16,779 nucleotides of DNA from the NCBI GenBank assembly GCA_025526915.1, contig JAHLKH010000367.1, positions 1 through 16,779 of the forward strand, read 5' to 3'. Below are positions 8,563 to 16,779 of the stretch, piece by piece. The notes under the pieces were generated by a model that saw only the letters and a list, made by a program, of their open reading frames with translations, did no database searches and was not told the DNA's origin. This DNA is from Entophlyctis helioformis (taxonomy: Eukaryota; Chytridiomycota; Chytridiomycetes; Chytridiales; Chytriomycetaceae). Each line of letters starts with the position of its first letter. Position 1 is the stretch's first letter. A program made the translations under genes and the position numbers.

Positions 8563-11500
8563 ATGCGCGTGTTGATGGCGTCGGCCAGCAAGATTCATCC
8601 GTCTCTGTCCGCGCCAACTAGCGCCAAGATGCCTAATCAGCCGCACAAGCAATGCCAGAAACACCAACATCCAGACCATGGCTGCGATCCGTGCAATCAA
8701 ACCAGCACAGACACGCCTTCGTCGTCATCCTCGTCATCTACGGCCAGCATACCGCTGAGCCGCGTCTCGTCGGACCAAGCCCTGACTGTTCTTGTGGACT
8801 CTAATCTGTCCACCACGGTGTCGGCGTCCGTGTCTGCATCTGCATCCACTTCAACGATCACGTCAAGCCACCATACTTTTGCCGATTCATCATCCGTGTC
8901 CGACAAGCCAGACCCGTCGCTGTCGTCTCCACATGATCTGCTCCAGCCACTCTTCATCCTTCGCGTCTCGTCACCAACGAATTCGGATTCAGAATCCAGT
9001 CATGACGGCCAGCTGGGTATGTGCCACGGGCAATGTCATGGATGCCGTCAGTGCTTTGCTGATAATGCCTGGCTTTCTGGACCAGACCTTGAGCAACCCG
9101 CCCTGCCCAAAGGCAGTAACGCACTCTTGGTACCGTCATCCACCGCATCTGCTGTGTCGCCACGTGCATCTTATCCGGGGCTAAACCACCACCAGCAGCA
9201 GCAGACATTGTCAAGTGCAAGCCAGTTTCCTGCCGCGCATGCTGCTCCAGCCGCGCCAGCATCGTCGCCATTATCGCTGCCTCGTTCAGACTCTCAGCAG
9301 CATCAACTGCATGATCAGCACCAGCAGTCACCGGCTGCGACAACAGAGCAAGACTCGCCGCTGCGGCCAGCATCATTGGCTCCCGCCTTCACAAGCCCGA
9401 AACCGACCAGTCCAGCCCAAAGCAGGCTTTTTCCAACCGCACCTGCAGCCTCGGTATCGCGATCTGTGTCGCCAGCAGCCCCATCCAGCACCCTTGTGCC
9501 CGCATCCTTGTCAACGACTCCAACGCAGGAAAGCAACAGCTTCTGGAGTGCCATGACACCTTCCAGCCTGTTTCCGGACGGCTTCAGCTCGCCGTACGCG
9601 TCCCAGTCTATGGATGCCATGCTGATGCCTGGCGCGCCGTTTGCGGCATCATCGCTCAAGCCAGCACTGCATTCTGCACCTTCTCAGACGCCACCGCAGA
9701 AGCAGCAGCAGCGGCAGCATGTGGACAGTGCGGTGTGTGCTGATCCCCAGTCTTTGGACAAGAGTCTCTGGCGTCGACACTCTCTGCCCGTGCATTCAAG
9801 CATTGGCGACGCTGGCTATCAGCCGCATCTGGGGTTCCACCATCAGTGCGCGTCTGACGGCCTTGCGAGCCAGCACAGCCACTACCAGCAACATGGCGGC
9901 CACCGGTTGAAGCAGCAGCCAGCAGCATGGCCACCATTCCAGCAGCGCAGCAGCAGCATCTGCAACGATTGGTGGCATGTCATCGGATGCGTCGTTGCCG
10001 CCATTCCAGCCACCTTCCCGTCGCGGATCCATCCTTCGACGTGTAAGCACTGATCGCCAGCAGCTTGTCTTGATCATGTTGCTCGCCATGCAACTCACAC
10101 TCTTTCACGGCAGTCGTCGCATGACGTCTATCCAGCCGACTCGGATGGAAGCATGGCTGGTCAGGCGTCATTGGCATGGCTAAAGGCCGCGTCCTTGTCA
10201 AACTCGCCACATCGGACGGCAGCCGGCAGTCATGAAGCGTACTCTGCCAACGCATTCATGCATCCGTTTCACCAGATGCAATCGCAGGCTCCGTACCCGA
10301 CAGCCAGTACGGCTGGGACGACAGCATCGCATGGCTATCAGCCGCGCTCGCTCATGGCACGCGGGCCTTCCACGATTACTTCGCCGGCCGTCGTCAAGTC
10401 GCTCGCCTTCAATGCCCAACCATCAGACGCCATCAATGCATCCGAGAGCCTGTGGAGCTCGCAAGTCGTGTCGCAGCCAGACGACCTGCCGCCAGCACAC
10501 GCCTCGCTCCATTCCATCCACTCGAGAACAAACAGCGGCGGCAGCTCATTTGGCAGCAATGGCAGCAATAGCGGGTCAAGCAGCAGTGCAAGAACCAGCG
10601 TCCGCAGCAGCATTGCCTGCACGTGTTCGGCATCCAGCCCATTGGGCGAAATGTGTCCCGCATGCACACTGGCAGCCGCCTCGTCTGCGTCGAGTGGCGC
10701 TGTAAATGGAGGCATCGTGGATCGTTTGGCTCGGGCGGTGGTGGCCCAACCAGCGCAGCCACGGGAAGCGCAGGATACATGAACGGGTTTATGAATCGCA
10801 CACGGATACACACGAGCGGCGCTGGCTACAATCCCGATCTGTCGCGCCCGTCGCCGTTCCGCCGCCATAGCCTGGACACGTTTGCGTCTTGTCCAGCAGG
10901 CCAGTACGACGCGCTCCTTGTGTCTCATATGGGACAGCTACCACACGGTCTGTTGTCACCCACATCGCCAACAACACGCCGCTCGTCGGCATCGTCTGCC
11001 GCATCGTCATCGACGCTCTACACCAACGATCACCCACTCTCCAGAAAGGGCCAGCCCACCGCTGCCGTAGAGTGCAAGGACCCGTCGATTGGACCATCAC
11101 CGTCGACTGCTGCTCCGGAAGCAGGATCGACGGGCGCGTGGCTCAAGCACCACCGTGCGAGACAACATCGCCGCGAGACATGCGCATCGTTGCCGAGATC
11201 CAGACATCCAACTTTCCCGTCGATTCCGCCAAGCTGACGTCCGAGTACTTTGACTGCCTGACGCGCGAGGCACAGCGGCTGTGTATCGAGCTTGTGCCGT
11301 CACAGGAGATGTTCCAGCTGCAGCGGACCGTGTTTCTGATGCTGCAGGATTGCTGTCAGACTCGTGTTTTCAGGTTTGTCAGCCACACGCGGTTGCTGAG
11401 GGAGAGGCTGGCCACTGATCTGGAAGCTGTGTTGGATGGGAGTGCAGACGCTGTCCTGGATTGTGCGGGTGCGATTGTTTCTGGGTTCTCGCAGCCCGGT

Positions 11501-13040
11501 GCTGGTAAGCCATCATTACGCACAGCGTGCCTGCCATACTTTGCCAGCACTGACACGGACGCGGCATGATGCGACGCGACGCAGAACTGGACTTTTGCCT
11601 TGTCTTGCCGTCCATCTCGGGTCAGTCGCAGCGTGCGGCGCGCAGTACATTGAACGGCTTGGCAATGCACTCAAGAATGGTACGTTGGCTGCACATGAAT
11701 ACATGCATACGCGCAAGAGTGCTCACCAACGTCGTGCTGGATAGCCGGAATCAAGGAGATCAAAGTGCTCACACGTGCACGCGTGCCGATCTGCAAACTG
11801 AGGTGAGTGTGCTGTTGATTCTATCTTGGCCCACGGATACCCATACTAAACAGCCGCTTTTCGCGCTCGCATCCCGTCAACAGAGATCCAATGACGTATG
11901 TATAGTTGATTTGACATGAACTGTTGTTGCGTCCAACTGACATTCGCCCAACGGCACTGCAGTGGCATTCCGTGTGGATATTTGGCATCCAAAGTAGTCT
12001 GTGGACCCACATCACACGACTGCTGCGCACATATGCCTGCATCGACTCACGCGTCCAAGAGCTTTCGATCGTCAGTGAGTCGTGGGCCGTGGTGCGTGTA
12101 CCAAACGAGCCGTGCCAACTAACGCGAGCAATCGAGTCCGCCACTGGGCCAAGAACCGTGGGATCAACGAGCCGTCCTTTGGCACACTGTCGAGCTACTG
12201 CTATACCCTCATGCTCATCCACGTGCTGCAGCTGCGAGGGCGTGCTGCCGTGTCTCCAGTCGATTGTCGATCCAGACAAGGCGGCCGTGCTGGGATCGCC
12301 GCCGACCCGTCCTGGCCGACGGCGACTTCAACGTGTACTTTTATGACGACCTGTCGCTGCTGCCGCGTTTCTGGGTGGGAAACAACACCGAAACAGTGGG
12401 CGAGCTGCTGGTTGCGTTCTTCAAGTACTATGCATGCGAGTTTCCGTATGTGCATGGTGGGTCTCGGCACCGCATTCTGCTCTCTAAAGACAAGTTGCTG
12501 ACGCGTTGCTGGACAGGCGTTGTAAGCATCCGGACAGGCAGCGTGCTATCCAAAGACGACAAGGGCTGGACAAAGCAGGTAAGGCTCGATGCTGGTCTAT
12601 GACCTCATTGGCACATGCCACACCAAAAGGTGCGTTTCTGATGCGTCGGCCAACCGAACCAGTCGCAGCAAGAGCAGCACCAGGGAGTAAGCGGTGCAGG
12701 AAAAGACCGGTTCTGGCTCTGTGTGGAGGATCCGTTCGAGACGACCCACAATGTCGGCCGTCCAGTCGACAAGGAGACGCTCTATGACGTGCGGGGCGAG
12801 TTCATACGGTGCGTGGTTCCGTGTGAATGTAGTGGCCGACTGTTGTCTGGCACGCGATCCTGACAAAAGCGATGTGTGTGTGTGTGTGCGTGCAGAGCGT
12901 CCAAGATACTGTGCGGCGGACCAGCATATGCCGGCGAGATGATGCTGGCCAAGGTGTGCGAGCGCGTGCCGGCATTGGCGTCGTCCAAGCGTCCAAGCAC
13001 AGGGCCGCTGAGCCAGACACAACCACGGCGGACATGGTGA
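8563..13040 (+). CDS. Non-canonical poly(A)/terminal nucleotidyltransferase, CutA/Cid13-like (frame breaks)
   Basis: The ATG at 8563 opens a Ser/Gln/His/Pro-rich N-terminus of about 850 residues. From about 11180 a Cid1-type transferase follows: [31 protein letters not shown] joined to [74 protein letters not shown], then the PAP-associated part ([56 protein letters not shown]). Such enzymes add U- or C/U-rich tails that promote mRNA decapping. Introns: 10043-10113, 11364-11447 (tentative), 11505-11584, 11680-11744, 11803-11883, 11896-11962, 12075-12136, 12457-12516, 12579-12662, 12809-12895; most have CTGAC/CTAAC branch sites. The reading frame jumps near 9965, 10705, 11160, 11640, 11965, 11995, 12235 and 12300, several inside conserved motifs. 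These are likely assembly indels; decay is the alternative. Confidence 0.82.
12809..12895 (+). other. Nucleotidyltransferase intron with TG microsatellite
   Basis: The last intron of the transferase gene (GTGCGT...TGCAG). A TG run at about 12873-12888 replaces the usual polypyrimidine tract just before the acceptor. Splicing gives ATA-CG|A-GCG (I-R-A), in frame with the final 48 codons and the stop. Confidence 0.7.
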
Positions 13041-13212
13041 TTGCGGGAAGAGATGAAAAGGGAGCGAGGAGTCGAGGACAGCACGATGAGTGGCGATGAT
13101 GGCGTAGAACGAGATGAACGGATTGCACAGACACAAAACGACACACGCGCCGAAACGCGTGCCGATTGGACAGGATAGACGGCACGCACGGCGCGGCAAT
13201 ACACAGCGAGGT

Positions 13213-13218
13213 AATAAA
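13213..13218 (+). terminator. AATAAA polyadenylation signal of the nucleotidyltransferase gene
   Basis: A canonical AATAAA lies 173 bp after the stop codon at 13038-13040, in the 278-bp convergent gap before LSM7. A long CT-rich tract follows at about 13229-13275. No clear signal was seen for LSM7 on the other strand. Confidence 0.5.
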
Positions 13219-13318
13219 GCCAGAACTACACACGGTCCCGTCTCTCCCTCCCTTTCTCCCTTTCTCCCATCTCTCGATACAAACTGCTTTGTATTGTGCA
13301 CACATGAACGGCCGGTCT

Positions 13319-14071
13319 TTAGTCATCATCGTCGTCAGCCGGCGCAGAGGCGGGCACGACGGCCTGCGCGGCACCGCCGAACGGATCGTCGATCTCTTCT
13401 GTGCCGTCGTAGGGCGAGACGAGCGTGATGGCGGTGCCGCGCACCACAACCAGGCCCAGCGGACGCGTGCTCGTGGTCAGCCGCGACGGATCGTTGATGT
13501 CTGTGGCGGCAGGTGTCAGCAGCGAGAAGCACCGGAACGCATCAGAGGGCATCGGCGAGGCACGGCTTGCCTCTGAGCGTCTCCTCGGTGTTGTCGAGCA
13601 CCAGATTCTGCAGCGGATCGAAGCCCTTGAGCGTGCCGACGACTGTGCGCATTGCGGGGCCGTCGTCAGTCTGCCATTCCAGCCACGGCGCTGCACACGC
13701 AACGCAGCTCACCTTGGCGGCCGCCCTGGTACTGCACGATGATGCGCTTGTTGCTGTACTTGGCCAGATCCAGGATGTTCTCCTGCTCGCACGCACACGC
13801 ACATGCACACGCACATGCACATATGAACGCACACGCACACATACACCGAGTCAGCGTCGTCTGCCACACGCACGGCCTCGCTGCTTGCACGCACCTTCTT
13901 GGGCTTGTCCGTCGGCCCGTCGCGGCGCTGCTGCTGCTGCTGGTATCCGCCACGGCCGCCACCACGGCCACCACCACCACCGCCTCCGCCGCGTCCGCCA
14001 CGGTACCCACCACCACCACCGCCGCCGCTGCCTCCTCGACCACCACGACCGCCTTCCATACGACCCGACAT
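13319..14071 (-). CDS. LSM7: U6 snRNA-associated Sm-like protein LSm7 with RGG/Gly-rich N-terminus
   Basis: Four exons, 14071-13895, 13782-13713, 13642-13571 and 13500-13319, encode 166 aa. The Sm fold starts at residue 60: ENILDLAKYSNKRIIVQYQG, then LKGFDPLQNLVLD (Sm1), RPLGLVVVRGTAITLV (Sm2). LSm7 is a subunit of the nuclear Lsm2-8 ring on U6 snRNA and the cytoplasmic Lsm1-7 ring that promotes decapping. Family members are usually 100-115 aa. Here about 58 residues of RGG, poly-Gly and Gln precede the fold, and an acidic PADDDDD tail follows it. Intron 1 (13783-13894) is TG-rich. Intron 2 is 13643-13712. Intron 3 (13501-13570) uses a GC donor (AG|GCAAGC), the only splice that joins TLR to DINDP in frame. 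There are no frame breaks. It starts 39 bp from ELP1 on the other strand. Confidence 0.93.
13783..13894 (-). repeat. TG/TGCG-rich simple repeat in LSM7 intron 1
   Basis: The 3' half of this intron on the minus strand is a degenerate TGTGCG/TGTATG run (plus-strand CACACGCACATG) ending in GCGAGCAG, in place of a normal pyrimidine tract. Confidence 0.7.
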
Positions 14072-14110
14072 GTTCAACAGTTGCGAGTTTGGGTTGCCGG
14101 CAAGATCGCC
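14072..14110. promoter_or_regulatory. 39-bp bidirectional spacer between LSM7 and ELP1 start codons
   Basis: The LSM7 ATG (complement of 14069-14071) and the ELP1 ATG (14111-14113) face away from each other with only 39 bp between. The two transcription starts or leaders must therefore overlap the neighbour's coding sequence. No TATA or CCAAT is present in the spacer. Confidence 0.6.
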
Positions 14111-16779
14111 ATGCGCTCGTTTTCGCTGCTGTCCGAGCGGTCTGCGCTACTGGTGCCTTTTGCGGGCGACGGCGACGGCAACGGCAACAGAGGCAACGGC
14201 AACAGAGGCAGGGCGGCCGCACGGCTGTGTGTGGACACCGAGTCCAAGCATGTGTATGCGGCGCTGGTCTCGGCCGACCAGCCGACCGCCACCATCTTCC
14301 GCATCGGCGAGACGCTTGTACGTTGTGTGGTCGTCGTCGTGGTCGTTGAGTGGTTGCGTGCGTGCTGACAGCTGGCCTTGCATGCGGTGCAGAGCGGCGG
14401 GCTGGACGTGGCCGAGGTGCTGGGCCTGCCCGACTCGAACGGGTTCATGACGAGCGACCTCGACGACGCGGCGGTGGCGGGCATCCAGTTCGTGGCCGAC
14501 TCGCAGGCGCTGTGCGTCGCCATGCATTCGGGCGACATTGTGCTCGTGCACCTGGACGGCCCCGAGGGTGCTGCTCCGCATGTAAATACGTCGCCGTCGT
14601 CGCATGCTGGTGGTGGTGGTGGTGGTGGTGGTGATGCCGTGTGCCCAGCTTGGCATGACACGGCATGGCATGGCACGGCACGGCAGCCACAGACTGACGC
14701 TGCGCTGCGCCGTGGCAGATCGAGAACGTCGGCGTGATCGACGGCGGCATCCGCGCCATGGAGTGGAGCCCCGACTCTGAGCTCGTTCTGTTTGTGACGG
14801 GTGCGTGGCCGGCTGCTGGTGCACGCAGGCCGCATCGCGAATGTGGCATGCGGTGCAGATCTGGCGGGAATGGCGTGGCTGACGCGACTGGCTGGAATGC
14901 GCTGGCAGGCAACGGCACGATCCTGGAAATGACAAAGGACTTTGACGTTATCTGCGAGGTGCCCATCGACGTGGATGCCCAGGGAGAAGGTACGTGTGTG
15001 CTTGCGTTCCCATGCACCAAGCGCACATGGCGAACCTGCGATCGGCGACCTGCGACTGGCTGACTCTGCCCATCGACAGCCGTGCCGGTCAGCATCGGGT
15101 GGGGCAAGAAAGAGACGCAGTTCCACGGCACCGAGGGCAAGCTTGCGGCCAAGCAGTCCAACCAGCCGCAGGTCGACAAGACATACCTGTCGCCAGAAGA
15201 CGACCACGTCCCGCGACTCTCGTGGCGTGGCGACGGCAACTACTTTGTGTGCTCAACCGTCGACGCCGCCCAGGGCCAGCGCAAGCTACGCATCTACAAC
15301 CGCGAGAGCGTGCTGCAGAGCACGAGCGAGTTTGTCGCTGAGCTCGAACACCCCTTGTCGTGGCGTCCTTCTGGCAACCTCATCGCGTCGACTCAGCGCC
15401 ACGGCCAGCTGAAGCGCGAGGTGGTGTTCTTTGAAAAGAACGGTCTGCGACATGGACAGTTTGCGCTTGCGAACCCAGACGATATCGTGCTGGACATGCA
15501 ATGGAACGCGGATTCGACTGCCCTTGCCCTGCTCGTGTCTCGGCCGGCGTCTGATTCCCACCAGCCCAACCCGGCGTTGATCCAGATCTGGACAGCCAAC
15601 AACTACCACTGGTATCTCAAGCAGGAGATCCGTGCAGAGGCTGGATCCACTGGATACAACTGCATGCTGTGGGATCCCGAGGCTCCCCACAGACTCCACG
15701 CTCTTCTCAATGGCAAGTGCACAGTCTCGCTCACAGCCAGCCTGCGATTTACAGCTGACACGTCGTTGCAGATGGAGAGTACCGCAGATTCGACTACATC
15801 CCCGAAGTCTACACCAGCTCATCGCTCTCTGCCAGCAGCTCGGCTGTCGTGGCAGTCATTGATGGCGCCAAGCTGCTGCTCACTCCCTTCCGCCACAAGA
15901 ACGTGCCGCCGCCAATGAGCTTTGCCAGCATTGCTCTGCCTGCACCTGCCAAGTTTGTCGCTTTTGCTCCATCCTCGGCCGCGTCGGTCAATGCCGCAGC
16001 CATCCTTCTTGCCGACGGCACGGTGCACTTTTGGGACAAGATCGACCAGCCGTCGGCTGCTGTCCAGCATCTGGGCCATCTCGTCCTGCCGGCCGGTGCA
16101 TCACCCGACAGATTGCGTGGACAGATGCCGATACGGTGCTCGTGCTGCAGCACGATGCTGTGCCGGCACTGATGTGGTCAAGGCGTACACGTTTGACCGC
16201 AGCGCGAGTCCGTTTGCGATTACAAAGACGGCCGAGATCTCGCACGCCGAGCGTCGCGTCTTCTTTATCCGCATCTACCACAACGTTGCCTCGGGTATTG
16301 TCGCTCTGCAGACGGCTGGCGGCAAGATCTTCCAAGGTCAGTCACTGCCACTGGCCAGCGCCTTTCCTCCTTGCCCTGGTATCCGAACCACTGACTCTTG
16401 CCACTAGTGTCGCAGCATGACGGCGAGTGGTACAGCATCCAAAAGCAGACGCTTCCGGCTGTGTGCCCCTGGATGGCGTCAGTCGAGCTAGGCCCGACCC
16501 TTGACACGAAGGAAGTCGCGTGGATTGGTCTCAGCGAACGCAACAAGCTGTTTGTCAATGACCGCACCCTGAGCAACCAGTGCACGTCCTTCACCACCAC
16601 GACGAGTTTCTGATTCTGACGACGTTGTCTCATACTGCTCGTTTCTTGCCGCTGTCACTGCCATCGCACGGTAGGCACAATCGCTTGTGGTGACTATGCG
16701 ATCGCGGGTTTATCAGACTGACGTTGATGGCGGTGCAGAGTTTCTGATTGCTGAGCCGACGGCGCCTGCTGCTGGGTTT
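14111..16779 (+). CDS. ELP1: Elongator complex subunit Elp1/Iki3, N-terminal part (runs off the window)
   Basis: Elp1 is the scaffold of Elongator, which modifies wobble uridine 34 of tRNAs (cm5U derivatives) with Elp3 as catalyst. Exons: 14111-14317, 14393-14581, 14719-14800, 14909-14989, 15080-15712, 15772-16336, 16408-16670 and 16739 onward. Diagnostic stretches of the first WD40 propeller are MEWSPDSELVLFVTG, MTKDFDVICEVP, GWGKKETQFHGTEGK, LSWRGDGNYFVCS, RESVLQSTSEFV, WRPSGNLIASTQ, VVFFEKNGLRHGQF, WTANNYHWYLKQE, VAVIDGAKLL and FRHKNVPPPM. The intron 15713-15771 has a GC donor (G|GCAAGT) and a CTGAC branch site. Apparent one-base losses occur near 16100, 16160 and 16590, in IAWTDADTVLVLQHD, TDVVKAYTFDR and HDEFLILTTLSHTARF. 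A conserved housekeeping gene is unlikely to be dead, so assembly error is suspected. The C-terminal TPR half lies outside. Confidence 0.93.
14608..14687 (+). repeat. GGT microsatellite and GGCATGGCAC repeats in ELP1 intron 2
   Basis: About eight GGT units (about 14608-14632) are followed by GGCATGACAC/GGCATGGCAT/GGCACGGCAC-type repeats (14652-14687), all inside intron 14582-14718. Confidence 0.7.

Noticed and set aside
12457..12516. In-frame peptide between FPYVHG and VVSIRTG in the nucleotidyltransferase
   Set aside because: The 60-nt segment has GTGGGT and GGACAG borders and a CTGAC branch site. Removing it joins HG-VVSIRTG as in the family, so it is an intron whose length is a multiple of three.
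13513..14349. Plus-strand open frames across the LSM7 locus
   Set aside because: They run through LSM7 exons and the TG-repeat intron on the opposite strand, with His/Thr/Ala low complexity and no family match.
16096..16150. A 55-nt GT-AG intron in ELP1 (GTGCAT...CTGCAG) that would restore the frame without indels
   Set aside because: It lacks a CTRAY branch site and would remove IAWTDADTVLVLQ, which matches the Elp1 family. Two base losses seem more likely, but this remains open.

Overview
This is a GC-rich, intron-rich eukaryotic window. It holds seven protein-coding loci and one tRNA and looks like nuclear DNA of a zoosporic (chytrid-type) fungus. The fungal assignment rests on short GT-AG introns (mostly 59-137 nt) with CTGAC/CTAAC branch sites, a fungal CutA/Cid13-like nucleotidyltransferase, and an F-box-like/ankyrin family with a 28-residue repeat that I associate with Rhizophydiales chytrids such as Polyrhizophydium. 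That lineage call is inference. Nothing bacterial, viral, CRISPR-like or transposon-like was recognised.

Layout. 53-1500 (-) is an F-box-like/ankyrin gene with a disrupted frame. 1680-1752 (-) is tRNA-Thr(AGU). 2044-3765 (+) is an intact paralogue of the first gene, so the pair diverges around the tRNA. 4073-4156 is a promoter with three 28-bp repeats, each carrying CCAAT, followed by TIM9 (4205-4649, +, two exons). 4907-6513 (+) encodes an ATF/CREB-type bZIP factor. 6762-7607 (-) is the small ribosomal protein uS14/RPS29 (three exons, the last only 9 nt). 7608-8562 is a divergent intergenic region. 8563-13040 (+) is a non-canonical poly(A)/terminal nucleotidyltransferase with a long low-complexity N-terminus. 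13319-14071 (-) is LSM7 with an RGG/poly-Gly extension. 14111-16779 (+) is the 5' part of ELP1/IKI3, cut by the window edge.

The genes do not form one pathway. Several touch RNA: LSM7 (U6 snRNA and mRNA decay), the tailing enzyme (3'-end tailing that promotes decay), ELP1 (tRNA wobble modification), uS14 and tRNA-Thr. LSM7 and ELP1 start back to back with 39 bp between their ATGs.

Caveat for users: ELP1, the nucleotidyltransferase and the minus-strand ankyrin gene all show single-base frame breaks inside otherwise well-conserved motifs, while TIM9, the bZIP gene, RPS29, LSM7 and the plus-strand ankyrin gene are clean. I read most of these breaks as consensus errors in the assembly rather than gene decay, but this cannot be settled from the sequence alone. 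No convincing new biological system was found. The most unusual items are two GC-AG introns in neighbouring genes, the RGG-tailed LSM7, the CCAAT repeat array and the altered catalytic motif of the nucleotidyltransferase.
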